NCBI RefSeq assembly: GCF_022788715.1
Contig: NZ_CP085167.1
Coordinates: 434,001 to 498,000 of the forward strand
Direction of reading: 5' to 3'
Length of the DNA: 64,000 nucleotides
Source of the DNA: Sulfitobacter sp. DSM 110093
Lineage (GTDB): Bacteria; Pseudomonadota; Alphaproteobacteria; Rhodobacterales; Rhodobacteraceae
Under the pieces are notes generated by a model. It was not told the DNA's origin. It saw only the letters and a program-made list of their open reading frames with translations, and did no database searches. Positions 28,001 to 36,283 of this stretch are shown piece after piece; the first letter of the stretch is position 1; each line of letters begins with the position of its first letter. A program made the position numbers and the translations under genes.

Positions 28001-28894
28001 ATGAAAAAAGTTCTCTTCGCTACAACAGCCCTGGTTGCGACCGCCGGTGTAGCAGCAGCAGACGTGACATTCGGCGGCTACGGCCGTTTCGGCATCATGT
28101 ACAACGACAACGACTCCACTGGTGGCGACAGCGACACAGACGTGACTTCGCGTTTCCGTCTGCAGATCGACGCGACAGCTGAGTCCGACGCTGGCGTTGT
28201 CTTCGGTGCACGTGCTCGCATCCAGCAGAACAACACAGACAACGGCAACGATCCTGCCGGTACAGGCATCAACGGCGTGCGCTTCTTCGCTCGCTCCGGT
28301 GGCTTCGAAGTCGGCGTTGGTAACATCTTCGGTGCTCTGGAATCCATGCCAGGTCAGTACCCAATCGACATGGGTTTGACCGGTCTCGGTTATGACTACA
28401 CCGCATTTGACGGCAACGGCGATGCGTACTCCTCCGGTGGTAGCGGCGCAGCTGGTTCCAACGGTCTGGAAGTTCTGTACTCCGCTGGCGATCTGGCCGT
28501 GCACGTGTCGGCTTCCGACACCAACGATCGCGTTGCTGGTTACGTTGCTTACACATGGAGCGGCTGGACCTTCGCAGTTGGTGGTCAAGACTCCGACGAC
28601 GCGGGTGACACCGAGTGGACAGCGACAGCTGGTGGTTCCTTCGGCATCGCCGACGTAACTCTGGCCTATGCTGACAACGGCACAAACGGCGACCGCGTTA
28701 TCTTGGCTGGCCGCTTCGACGTTGGCGCAGCGACAGACGTTGAAGTCTATGTTGGCGACCAAGACGGCGCAGACACCGGCTACGGCGTTGACTTCAACCA
28801 CGACCTCGGCGGCGGCACCTCGCTGCGCGGCGGTGTGGTTAAGCAGTTCGACGGCGACACCGTTGCCGACATGGGTGTTCGCTTCAACTTCTAA
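28001..28894 (+). CDS. Outer-membrane general porin
   Basis: 297 residues. The signal peptide is 1-20 (ends VAAA), and the mature protein starts DVTFGGYGRFG, typical of Rhodobacterales porins. The sequence is alternating beta strands and Asp/Gly-rich turns and ends in phenylalanine (VRFNF), the signal for BAM-mediated insertion. The family forms 16-strand trimeric channels for small solutes. Codon use is visibly different from the neighbours (many GCT, GTT, GGT, TCC), as expected of a very highly expressed gene. A ribosome site GAGGGAAA and a strong terminator flank it. Confidence 0.93.
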   Translation: MKKVLFATTALVATAGVAAADVTFGGYGRFGIMYNDNDSTGGDSDTDVTSRFRLQIDATAESDAGVVFGARARIQQNNTDNGNDPAGTGINGVRFFARSGGFEVGVGNIFGALESMPGQYPIDMGLTGLGYDYTAFDGNGDAYSSGGSGAAGSNGLEVLYSAGDLAVHVSASDTNDRVAGYVAYTWSGWTFAVGGQDSDDAGDTEWTATAGGSFGIADVTLAYADNGTNGDRVILAGRFDVGAATDVEVYVGDQDGADTGYGVDFNHDLGGGTSLRGGVVKQFDGDTVADMGVRFNF

Positions 28895-28918
28895 GTTGAA
28901 CGACATACTGTGAATATT

Positions 28919-28950
28919 GGGGCAGGCCTTTCGGTCTGCCCCTTTTCTTT
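28919..28950 (+). terminator. Porin terminator
   Basis: GGGGCAG pairs with CTGCCCC across 28919-28942, followed by TTTTCTTTT on the plus strand, 25 bases after the porin stop. Confidence 0.88.
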
Positions 28951-28996
28951 TGCGCGGTGCTGGTGTTCTCTGCGCGCCTGAAATGGAGGGCCGAAA

Positions 28997-29650
28997 ATGA
29001 GTCTGAGCGACATCCAAAACCGCATCACGAAAGCCGAAGCCGATGCAGGCCGCGCGGCGGGATTGGTCAAGCTGATTGCTGTGAGTAAGGTACAGCCTGA
29101 TGCCCGCGTGCGTGCGGTATTGGACGAAGGGCATCGCATCTTTGGTGAGAACCGCGTGCAAGAAGCGGCAGGCAAATGGCCGGGGTTCCGCGAGGATTTC
29201 GCGGATGTTGAGCTACACCTCATTGGCCCTTTGCAAACCAACAAGGTCCGTCAGGCGATGGAACTGGCAGATGCGATCCATACCGTTGACCGGCCTAAAC
29301 TGGCCAAGACCATCGCGCGTTTGGCGCAGGAGATTGGCCGCTGCCCTGATCTGTTCATTCAGGTCAACACGGGCGAAGAAGATCAGAAGGCCGGGGTGAT
29401 GCCCCGCGAGACAGATGATTTCATCGCCGAATGCCGGGCGCTGGACCTGCCAATCAAGGGGCTGATGTGCATCCCGCCGGTGGATGAAGCGCCATCGCTA
29501 CATTTTGCGCTGCTGGCCAAGATCGCCGCGCGCAATGATCTTAGCGGTTTGTCGATGGGCATGAGCGGTGACTTTGAGCAGGCCATTGCTCTTGGGGCGA
29601 CCCATGTGCGCGTCGGCTCTGCTATTTTTGGTGAACGGGTTAGCGAATAA
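28997..29650 (+). CDS. yggS: YggS-family PLP homeostasis protein
   Basis: 217 residues. A single TIM-barrel PLP-binding protein; the cofactor lysine is Lys31 in IAVSKVQP, with FGENRVQEAAGKW and HLIGPLQTNKV as further family signatures, and MSMDF-type end SMGMSGDFEQAI. The family balances cellular pyridoxal phosphate and amino-acid pools and has no known enzymatic turnover. GGAGG lies seven bases upstream. Its 3' end overlaps the convergent L,D-transpeptidase-like gene by 11 bases. Confidence 0.95.
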   Translation: MSLSDIQNRITKAEADAGRAAGLVKLIAVSKVQPDARVRAVLDEGHRIFGENRVQEAAGKWPGFREDFADVELHLIGPLQTNKVRQAMELADAIHTVDRPKLAKTIARLAQEIGRCPDLFIQVNTGEEDQKAGVMPRETDDFIAECRALDLPIKGLMCIPPVDEAPSLHFALLAKIAARNDLSGLSMGMSGDFEQAIALGATHVRVGSAIFGERVSE

Positions 29651-30134
29651 TTAACCGCGTCGCCGGGCCCACCCGCGCGGCGATGTGGTGCAAATCCCCG
29701 CGTGAAAAGGCGATGCAGCCCTCGGTAGGATAGCCCGGCCGCCGCCACTGATGGATAAAGATCGCGGAGCCGCGGCCAGCTTCGGCTTCCGGCCAGTTCC
29801 AGTCGGTCAGGATCACCAGATCATAGAGCGGATCAGCGCGGCGCAGCGCCTCGTGGCTGTGGTCATAGGGGGCGCGGACATGGTGGTTGTAATCGGGCTG
29901 ACCACTGGCGTCGGACCACAGGTCGCCCGGGCCGATCGGCTGCGCCCAAGCGCTTGGGGCCGGGATGCGGTCAGGCCGGTAGAGCATGCCGACCAAGCGA
30001 TGCACCCCGCGCGGCGTGGCCCCGTCGCCTTCGCGCTTGTCATGGGTCAGACCGCCCTTGCCGATGCTACAGGCATAGCGCCGCCCCTGAAACCGCAGCC
30101 CCGTCGGGGTCAAAACCATGTCGTTCGGGGTCAC
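29640..30134 (-). CDS. L,D-transpeptidase (YkuD-fold) protein without signal peptide
   Basis: 164 residues from a GTG overlapping the ribA stop (GTGA); an ATG five codons later is an alternative. The catalytic motif is intact: His128 in IFIHQW and Cys140 in PTEGCIAFS. The family crosslinks peptidoglycan through a Cys acyl intermediate in the periplasm. No hydrophobic export signal is visible at the N terminus, which starts hydrophilic, so either export is non-classical or it acts in the cytoplasm. Coupling to ribA is probably only organisational. Confidence 0.87.
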   Translation of the reverse strand: MTPNDMVLTPTGLRFQGRRYACSIGKGGLTHDKREGDGATPRGVHRLVGMLYRPDRIPAPSAWAQPIGPGDLWSDASGQPDYNHHVRAPYDHSHEALRRADPLYDLVILTDWNWPEAEAGRGSAIFIHQWRRPGYPTEGCIAFSRGDLHHIAARVGPATRLIIR

Positions 30135-31222
30135 AGCAGATGCCCCGACTTCGCGGCCTTGGTAGCCAGATAGGCGCTGTTGTGGCGGTTCTCGCCCACG
30201 GCCAGCGGGACACGTTCGGTGACGGCAACGCCGCTCTGCTCCATCATGCCCACCTTGCGCGGGTTGTTGGTCAGCAACCGGACGGCGGAGAAACCCATCG
30301 AGTGCAGAATGTCCGCACCGAGGCGGAAATCGCGCTCATCATCCTCAAAGCCGAGGCGGTGATTGGCTTCAACCGTGTCAAAACCCTGATCCTGCAAGGA
30401 ATAAGCGCGCATCTTATTGGCAAGGCCGATGCCGCGCCCCTCTTGGTTGAGGTAGAGCAACACGCCGTTGCCTTCGCCCCCCATCTGCGCCAATGCAGCC
30501 CGAAGCTGCGGGCCGCAATCGCATTTCAGGCTGCCCATCAGATCGCCGGTAAAACAGGCCGAGTGTAGACGGCAGAGAACGGGCGTGTTGCGGGCAGGGC
30601 GGCCAATCTCGATCGCGTAATGCTCCTCGCCACCGTCTTCGGGGCGGAAGATATGCAAACGACCCGCCTCGGAAACCTCCATCGGCAGACGGGCGTTGAC
30701 CACGGGATGCAGGGCGCTGCGCTCTGCAAGAATCGGGGCAGCGGCGGTGAGGTCGATGAGGGTCAAACCGTGCTGTTGCGCGAAATCTGCGCCTTGCGGC
30801 AAGTCCAGAACCAACGCTGCGGGCAGCATCCGCGCGGCTTTCACTAGATCAAGGGCAGCACTGTGTGCGCCGGTATCACCACCTCGCGCGGTCTGGAGCG
30901 GACCTTTCATCGGGGCGCGTAGGTCATCCGCCGGATCAGCGATGCTTTGCACCCAAGCCGGTGTCGCGCCGGGGGGCAGTAGCACGCGGGCGAGATTGCC
31001 GTCATAGGCGCGCGCCTTAAGCGTTTCCGCCCGCCGCGCGGTGATTGCCAACACCGGCGCACCGCCCAAGGCCAGCACATCAGCAAGGCGCTGCGCGGTG
31101 AGCGTTTCCGCCGCCAACACGAGCGCGGCCTGCGCCTCACCCGCTAAAACCACGGGGACGCCCATGCGTAAATCGGCCCGCGCACGCGCCAGTTGTTCGG
31201 TGATGTCCGGGGCGAAACTCAT
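30131..31222 (-). CDS. ribA: GTP cyclohydrolase II with degenerate RibB-like N-terminal half
   Basis: 363 residues from the ATG at 31222. The C-terminal domain (from about 180) is a complete GTP cyclohydrolase II: zinc ligands Cys223, 234 and 236 in ACFTGDLMGSLKCDCG, and the NQEGRGIGL catalytic loop. It opens GTP for riboflavin synthesis. The N-terminal half aligns by eye with dihydroxybutanone-phosphate synthase (RibB): MGVPVVLAGEAQAALVLAAE corresponds to the RibB loop normally rich in Asp/Arg/Glu, but those residues are absent, so the RibB activity is probably lost. A separate RibB would then be needed elsewhere. Confidence 0.9.
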   Translation of the reverse strand: MSFAPDITEQLARARADLRMGVPVVLAGEAQAALVLAAETLTAQRLADVLALGGAPVLAITARRAETLKARAYDGNLARVLLPPGATPAWVQSIADPADDLRAPMKGPLQTARGGDTGAHSAALDLVKAARMLPAALVLDLPQGADFAQQHGLTLIDLTAAAPILAERSALHPVVNARLPMEVSEAGRLHIFRPEDGGEEHYAIEIGRPARNTPVLCRLHSACFTGDLMGSLKCDCGPQLRAALAQMGGEGNGVLLYLNQEGRGIGLANKMRAYSLQDQGFDTVEANHRLGFEDDERDFRLGADILHSMGFSAVRLLTNNPRKVGMMEQSGVAVTERVPLAVGENRHNSAYLATKAAKSGHLL

Positions 31223-31298
31223 GGTTTGTTGCAACTCCGCAAAGGCTTCAGCGTTTATCTAAGTTATTTCCCAAGGAATTGAAACATTTCACGCTTTG

Positions 31299-31331
31299 TT
31301 GACACGAGGCTGTGAGACAGAGGTCACATAC
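31299..31331 (+). promoter_or_regulatory. Candidate promoter of the response regulator gene
   Basis: A perfect -35-like TTGACA at 31299-31304. The best -10-like hexamer downstream (around CACATA, 31325-31330) is weak with long spacing. It lies in the 162-base divergent gap between ribA and the response regulator. Confidence 0.3.
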
Positions 31332-31384
31332 CTTGTCGGAGCCCGTGCCGAAGCGCATGTATAAGGCAACAGACGGAGAGATAG

Positions 31385-32071
31385 ATGCCCCAGCTTAAGA
31401 AAATCCTGCTCGTTGATGATGACGATGACCTGCGCGAAGCGCTGAGCGAGCAGCTTATCATGACCGAGGATTTCGACGTTTTCGAAGCCGCCAATGGCAC
31501 CGAGGCGATGACCAAAGCAAAAGAGGCGCTTTATGATCTCATCATTCTCGACGTGGGTCTGCCCGATACCGATGGCCGAGAGCTTTGCCGCCTGATGCGC
31601 AAGCAGGGGGTGAAAAGCCCGATCCTGATGCTGACGGGCCATGACACCGATGCCGATACGATCCTCGGCCTTGATGCCGGAGCGAATGATTACGTCACCA
31701 AGCCATTCAAATTCCCGGTTCTTCTGGCCCGCATCCGCGCGCAATTGCGCCAGCATGAGCAGTCCGAAGATGCGGTGTTCCAGCTTGGGCCATATACCTT
31801 CAAGCCCGCGATGAAGGTCCTGACCACGGAAGACGACCGCAAGGTGCGCCTGACCGAGAAAGAAACCAATATCCTCAAGTTCCTCTACCGCTCGAATGAC
31901 GGTGTGGTGCCGCGCGATGTGCTGCTGCATGAGGTTTGGGGATACAACGCCGGCGTCACGACCCACACGCTGGAAACCCATATTTACCGCCTGCGGCAGA
32001 AGATCGAGCCTGATCCCTCGAATGCCCGTTTGCTGGTGACAGAATCCGGTGGTTATCGCCTGATGGCATAA
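31385..32071 (+). CDS. OmpR/PhoB-family response regulator, orphan
   Basis: 228 residues. Receiver domain 5-120: acidic cluster DDDDD (11-15), phosphoacceptor Asp56 in ILDVGLP, Thr84 in MLTGH, Lys106 in YVTKPF, all intact. The C-terminal winged helix (about 130-228) has LTEKETNILKFLYRSNDG, LETHIYRLRQKI and ESGGYRLM. It should bind DNA when phosphorylated. No histidine kinase gene is adjacent, so the partner is unknown; I do not assign a symbol. The gene is preceded by a TTGACA box and followed by unusual stacked hairpins. Confidence 0.95.
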   Translation: MPQLKKILLVDDDDDLREALSEQLIMTEDFDVFEAANGTEAMTKAKEALYDLIILDVGLPDTDGRELCRLMRKQGVKSPILMLTGHDTDADTILGLDAGANDYVTKPFKFPVLLARIRAQLRQHEQSEDAVFQLGPYTFKPAMKVLTTEDDRKVRLTEKETNILKFLYRSNDGVVPRDVLLHEVWGYNAGVTTHTLETHIYRLRQKIEPDPSNARLLVTESGGYRLMA

Positions 32072-32083
32072 ATCATGGAACCA

Positions 32084-32127
32084 TTTCCAACCCCGCGTGG
32101 TTGGAAACTCTGAGAGGCGGGGTTTTC
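32084..32127 (+). terminator. Overlapping alternative hairpins after the response regulator
   Basis: Hairpin A is a perfect 9-bp stem (32084-32092 with 32099-32107). Hairpin B (32089-32096 with 32117-32124) shares its left arm and is followed by TTTTC, so B looks like a terminator and A would prevent it, as in attenuators. The competition is seen in sequence; regulation is inference. Confidence 0.5.
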
Positions 32128-32157
32128 ATGACCCGCCACTCGGTTTGAAGCCCGACT

Positions 32158-32227
32158 TTTGTACCCGGGTAAAGGTACATACCTCCCTGTTGGACTGGCC
32201 GGGCCATAGTGCCCGGCCCTTTTTTTT
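32158..32227 (+). ncRNA. Candidate small RNA or structured 3' UTR
   Basis: A short 5' hairpin (TGTACC 32160-32165 with GGTACA 32174-32179) is followed by a single-stranded stretch (32180-32196) containing CCTCCC, complementary to Shine-Dalgarno sequences, and then a perfect terminator hairpin. This hairpin / anti-SD loop / terminator architecture is common in trans-acting small RNAs. No convincing promoter was seen, so it may be processed from the response-regulator mRNA. I could not match it to a named family. Confidence 0.35.
32197..32227 (+). terminator. Strong rho-independent terminator
   Basis: A perfect 8-bp GC stem (32197-32204 with 32211-32218), loop CATAGT, and eight T. It ends the response regulator transcript or the candidate small RNA. 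Confidence 0.92.
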
Positions 32228-32335
32228 ATCTGCTGTCCATCTTTAGCCCCAGTGACCTGTGCGCAGATTTCCTCATGGCACCCCCGCGCCGCCCGCGTTA
32301 CTGTGCCGGACCACCCTCAGACCGGAGCCTGCCCC

Positions 32336-33124
32336 ATGTCCTTTTCCCTCGCCACTTGGAACATCAACTCCGTTCGCCTGCGCGAGCCCTTGGTGCTGAA
32401 GTTGCTGGCCGAACACGGGCCAGATGTGCTGTGCCTGCAAGAGTGCAAAAGCCCGGTCGATAAAATCCCGGTCGAGGCGTTCAAGGCGGCTGGCTATACG
32501 CACATGGTGGCGCGCGGTCAGAAGGGCTACAACGGCGTGGCGATCCTGTCGAAGCTGCCTCTGCTGGACGCAGGCGATCAAGATTTCGCCATGTTGGGCC
32601 ATGCCCGCCATGTGGCGGCCAAGCTGGAAAACGGCACCACGATCCACAACTTCTACGTCCCCGCTGGCGGTGACAAACCCGACCGCGAGATCAATGAGAA
32701 GTTTGGACAAAAGCTCGATTACCTCTCGGAAATGCGCGACTGGTTTCATAGTGAAAAGCCCGAGAAGTCGATCCTTGTGGGTGATCTGAACATCGCCCCG
32801 CGCGAGGATGACGTCTGGGACCACAAGAAGCTGCTTAAGGTCGTCAGCCACACCCCGGTCGAAGTCGAAGCGCTCGGCGCGGTGCAGGATGCGGGCAACT
32901 GGGTCGACATCACTCGGCAGGACGTGCCAGAGGGCAATCTCTACAGCTGGTGGTCCTACCGTGCCGCCGATTGGGATGCCGCTGATAAGGGCCGCAGGCT
33001 CGATCACATCTGGGCCACCTCTGATATCGCACAGGCCGGGCACTCCAGCCATATCGTCCGCGATGCACGCGGTTGGGAGAAACCAAGCGATCACGCACCG
33101 GTTTTTGCCAGTTTTGACCTTTGA
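32336..33124 (+). CDS. xthA: Exodeoxyribonuclease III (AP endonuclease)
   Basis: 262 residues from the ATG at 32336, which gives the family start MSFSLATWNINSVR. EEP-superfamily motifs: metal Glu in LCLQECKSP, GDLNIAPREDDVWD, and the terminal SDHAPVFA with the catalytic Asp-His. It cuts DNA at abasic sites and removes 3' blocking groups, complementing MutY at 10-11 kb. Cytoplasmic; a stand-alone gene between two strong intergenic regions. Confidence 0.95.
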   Translation: MSFSLATWNINSVRLREPLVLKLLAEHGPDVLCLQECKSPVDKIPVEAFKAAGYTHMVARGQKGYNGVAILSKLPLLDAGDQDFAMLGHARHVAAKLENGTTIHNFYVPAGGDKPDREINEKFGQKLDYLSEMRDWFHSEKPEKSILVGDLNIAPREDDVWDHKKLLKVVSHTPVEVEALGAVQDAGNWVDITRQDVPEGNLYSWWSYRAADWDAADKGRRLDHIWATSDIAQAGHSSHIVRDARGWEKPSDHAPVFASFDL

Positions 33125-33178
33125 ATCGGACCTCAGCACGTCCATATAAAGCCAAACGCGATTAGCGAGGATGACAGC

Positions 33179-34105
33179 ATGATTGACCTAAACCTTTCCA
33201 CCGCCGCCCCGGCCTCGGCAGATGCCGACCTAATCAAGGACACGACCGAAGCGACCTTTATGGCCGATGTGGTCGAAGCTTCGCAGACGGTACCGGTCAT
33301 CGTTGATTTCTGGGCGCCTTGGTGCGGCCCGTGCAAGACGCTCGGCCCGATGTTGGAAGACGCCGTGCGCGCCGCGAATGGTGCGGTAAAGATGGTGAAG
33401 GTCGATGTCGATCAGGCGCAGGCGATTGCAGGGCAATTGCAGATCCAATCTATCCCGACAGTCTATGCTTTCTACAAAGGTCAGCCGATTGATGGTTTCC
33501 AAGGCGCGCAGCCGCAGTCCGAGATCAAGGCCTTCGTTGACCGCGTGGTAAAAGCGGGTGGTGGCGAAGCGCCCGGTGATACGCTGGCCGACGCCGTGGC
33601 CGCTGCCGAAGAAATGCTGACCGAAGGGGCTGCGGCCGACGCGGCGCAGACCTTTGCCGCGATTTTGGAAGAAGACCCGATGAACGCCCCGGCCTACGGT
33701 GGCATGGTGCGCGCCTATATCGCGATGGGCGAGTTGGAGCAGGCCGAAGCGCTGCTGAATGGTGCGCCGATCGAAATCTCCAAAGCGCCGGAGCTGGAAG
33801 CGGCTCATGCTCAGCTACAACTGGCGCATCAAGCGGCCAACGCGGGCCCGGTGGCCGAGCTGACCGACACGGTTGAGGCCAATCCTGACGACCATCAAGC
33901 GCGCTTTGACTTGGCTCAGGCGCTTTATGCGCATAACGATGCCGAAGGGGCGGTGGATCACCTGCTGGAGCTTTTCCGCCGGGATCGTGAATGGAATGAG
34001 GGCGCTGCCAAGACCCAGATGTTCACCATTTTCGAGGCGTTAAAGCCCAATGATCCGGTGGTCTTGAACGGGCGCCGCAAACTGTCGTCGATGATATTTG
34101 CCTGA
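33179..34105 (+). CDS. cnoX: Thioredoxin/TPR protein, CnoX (YbbN) type
   Basis: 308 residues. The N-terminal thioredoxin domain has an intact WCGPC (48-52) and the cis-proline in QSIPT; the C-terminal half (about 130-308) is helical repeats of the TPR_19/TPR_20 kind, as in YbbN. CnoX proteins protect substrates from over-oxidation and pass them to GroEL/DnaK. E. coli CnoX lacks the redox pair, while this one keeps it, so it can act as a true thioredoxin. GAGGA precedes the ATG. It is followed by the Lon-domain and Trm112 genes on the same strand. Confidence 0.92.
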   Translation: MIDLNLSTAAPASADADLIKDTTEATFMADVVEASQTVPVIVDFWAPWCGPCKTLGPMLEDAVRAANGAVKMVKVDVDQAQAIAGQLQIQSIPTVYAFYKGQPIDGFQGAQPQSEIKAFVDRVVKAGGGEAPGDTLADAVAAAEEMLTEGAAADAAQTFAAILEEDPMNAPAYGGMVRAYIAMGELEQAEALLNGAPIEISKAPELEAAHAQLQLAHQAANAGPVAELTDTVEANPDDHQARFDLAQALYAHNDAEGAVDHLLELFRRDREWNEGAAKTQMFTIFEALKPNDPVVLNGRRKLSSMIFA

Positions 34106-34132
34106 GGAGCTGGGCGCACTAAGTCCCTTGTC

Positions 34133-34777
34133 ATGATCAAGCCAGCAGAATTGCCCAAAACAATTGCGATCTTTCCGTTGGCAGGGGCGCTGTTGCTGCC
34201 CCGCTCGCGGTTGCCGTTGCATATATTCGAACCGCGTTACCTTCAGATGATCGAAGATGCGCTTAAAACGGATACTCGGCTGATCGGCATGGTCCAGCCC
34301 AACGAAGTGCCGGGCCGCGATGGCAATGGCCTGCACCAGATTGGCTGTGCCGGGCGCATCACGCAATTTTCCGAGACCGAAGATGGCCGCTATATGGTGA
34401 CCTTGGGCGGTGTGTCACGGTTTCGCGTTGTGGAAGAGATCGAAGGTTTTAGCCCCTATCGCCGCTGCGATGTGAACTGGTCGGGCTTTGACCGGGATCT
34501 TGGCGAGGATGAGTTTGACGACACCTTTGACCGGACACGTTTCCTTGACCTGTTGGGCCGCTATTTCGATGCCCGCGGCCTTTCGGCAGATTGGGATACG
34601 TTGAAAGACGCCGAAGATGAATTGCTCATTAACTCTCTGTCGATGATGCTGGAGTTTGAGGACGAAGACAAACAGGCGCTGCTAGAGGCGCCATCGCTGG
34701 AAACCCGGCGCGAGACATTGGTGACATTGATCGAATTCGCGATGCGCGGCGGTCAGGAAGAGGGCTTGATGCAATGA
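34133..34777 (+). CDS. Lon N-terminal (substrate-binding) domain protein
   Basis: 214 residues made of a Lon_substr_bdg (PUA-like) domain only: [26 protein letters not shown] at the start, [29 protein letters not shown] in the middle, and a helical tail. There is no ATPase or protease domain, so it is not Lon itself; function unknown, perhaps an adaptor. The last bases overlap the Trm112 ATG (ATGA). The gene follows cnoX by 27 bases, so the three probably share an mRNA. Confidence 0.9.
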   Translation: MIKPAELPKTIAIFPLAGALLLPRSRLPLHIFEPRYLQMIEDALKTDTRLIGMVQPNEVPGRDGNGLHQIGCAGRITQFSETEDGRYMVTLGGVSRFRVVEEIEGFSPYRRCDVNWSGFDRDLGEDEFDDTFDRTRFLDLLGRYFDARGLSADWDTLKDAEDELLINSLSMMLEFEDEDKQALLEAPSLETRRETLVTLIEFAMRGGQEEGLMQ

Positions 34778-34956
34778 CGGATGCGACCGTTCAATTCGAC
34801 CGCCGGATGCTGGAGGCACTGATCTGTCCGCGTACTCAGACAACGCTGGTCTATGACGCGGAAAAGCAGGAACTGGTGTCGAAGGCCGCCGGGCTTGCCT
34901 ATCCAATTCGCAATGGCATCCCGGTCATGTTGCCGGATGAAGCGCGTACGCTGTAA
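34774..34956 (+). CDS. Trm112 family protein
   Basis: 60 residues. A typical bacterial YcaR/Trm112-like sequence: [46 protein letters not shown]. Only one of the zinc cysteines remains (ICP), as in many bacterial members. In eukaryotes and archaea Trm112 activates methyltransferases; the bacterial role is less clear. It is translationally coupled to the Lon-domain gene. Confidence 0.92.
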   Translation: MTDATVQFDRRMLEALICPRTQTTLVYDAEKQELVSKAAGLAYPIRNGIPVMLPDEARTL

Positions 34957-34971
34957 CGCTGCGCGGCCCTG

Positions 34972-36198
34972 TTAAAGGGGCTTTCCACGCATCAACCGGG
35001 GCAATTCCCCCGTCAGGCCTGCTGCCTCGCGGATGAAGTTGCGGCGCAGGCCGGGCAGGGCGTTGACCGCAGCCATCCCCATATCGCGGGCCAAACGCAT
35101 CAGCGCGTTATCGTTTGAAAACAGTCTGTTGAAGCTGTCCGTCGCTAGCGCAAGGCTGGCGTTGTCGAACCGCCGCCATTCTTGGTAGCGCGCCAATACC
35201 GCATCATTCCCGGGGTCTTCGCCCCGACGGACCGCATCGGCGATCACCTCGGCCAGCACCGCCACATCGCGCAGACCCGCGTTCAAACCCTGACCCGCAA
35301 TCGGGTGTACCCCATGGGCCGCATCGCCCAAAAGCGCCACGCGAGGGGCAGTCATGGAATGCGCTAGCGACAGGCCAAGCGGATAGCTATAGCGCGCGCC
35401 GGTCAGGGAGAGCTCCCCCAGAAAGCTGCCAAAGCGCGGGCGCAGCACGTCGAGGTATTGCGCATTCGGCAGGGCATTGATCGCGGCAGCATTGGCGCTG
35501 GCTTCGCTCCAGACGATGAGTGACCGATCGCCGGTCAGCGGCAGGATCGCCAGCGGGCCGGGCGGCATGAAAAACTGATGCGCGATGCCGTGGTGCGGCT
35601 TTTCATGATCCACCACGCAGACCAGCGCCGTCTGACCATAGGACCATGCGATGCGCTTGATCCCGGCACGTTCGGCTGTGCCGCTGCCGCGCCCATCGGC
35701 CCCCACGGCCAGCCGCGCGCGCAGGGTCTTGCCGCCCTCCAGCGTCAGGGTGATGCCGGTCGGCTCGACCGTTTGATCGGTGACGCGGGTGTCGTTCAAC
35801 ATGGTGATCGCCGGATCAGCCGCGACGGCCCTTAGCAAGGCGCGCCGCAGGTGGCGGTCTTCGACCATATGACCCATCGGGCCTTCTTCGATCTCTGCAT
35901 GGTCGAAATGCATGAACATGGGCGAGGGGCCGGTTCCGGCGCGCCCATCGGTAACTTTGATCTCAAGCATCGGCTGGGCGTCGCCGGCGATCTCGGGCCA
36001 GATGCCGATGCCTTCCATCAGTCGCACCGAGGTCAGCGCCAGCGCATAGGCGCGGCCATCGAAGTCGGCGTTCTCAAACGTCTGCGCGGGCAGGGCGTCA
36101 ATCACCGCTACGCGCAATCCAGCGCGGCTGAGGGCCAAGGCAAGGGCAGGGCCGTTCAGCCCGCCGCCGATGATCGCGATATCGTGGTCAAAATCCAT
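34972..36198 (-). CDS. UbiH/UbiF/Coq6-family FAD monooxygenase
   Basis: 408 residues from the ATG at 36198, giving the standard start MDFDHDIAIIGGGLNG. The FAD motif GGGLNGPALALALSRAGL (11-28), the middle signature VGADGRGSGTAERAG, and the second FAD block LGDAAHGVHPIAGQGLNAGLRD are complete. These flavoproteins hydroxylate the aromatic ring of ubiquinone precursors at the inner membrane; which ring position cannot be told by eye. It is divergent from the amidase gene. Confidence 0.93.
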   Translation of the reverse strand: MDFDHDIAIIGGGLNGPALALALSRAGLRVAVIDALPAQTFENADFDGRAYALALTSVRLMEGIGIWPEIAGDAQPMLEIKVTDGRAGTGPSPMFMHFDHAEIEEGPMGHMVEDRHLRRALLRAVAADPAITMLNDTRVTDQTVEPTGITLTLEGGKTLRARLAVGADGRGSGTAERAGIKRIAWSYGQTALVCVVDHEKPHHGIAHQFFMPPGPLAILPLTGDRSLIVWSEASANAAAINALPNAQYLDVLRPRFGSFLGELSLTGARYSYPLGLSLAHSMTAPRVALLGDAAHGVHPIAGQGLNAGLRDVAVLAEVIADAVRRGEDPGNDAVLARYQEWRRFDNASLALATDSFNRLFSNDNALMRLARDMGMAAVNALPGLRRNFIREAAGLTGELPRLMRGKPL

Positions 36199-36283
36199 GG
36201 CCCTAGATATGATCTGCGCGCGGGGATTGTCCATGCGCCGAACGGTCGCTAGGTTCGCCAAGAACAGCGGCAAGGGGTACGAC

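Noticed and set aside
27746..29161. 471-codon minus-strand frame across the porin and yggS
   Set aside because: Runs antisense to the porin and into yggS; Cys/Val-rich composition mirrors the porin codons and there is no ribosome site.
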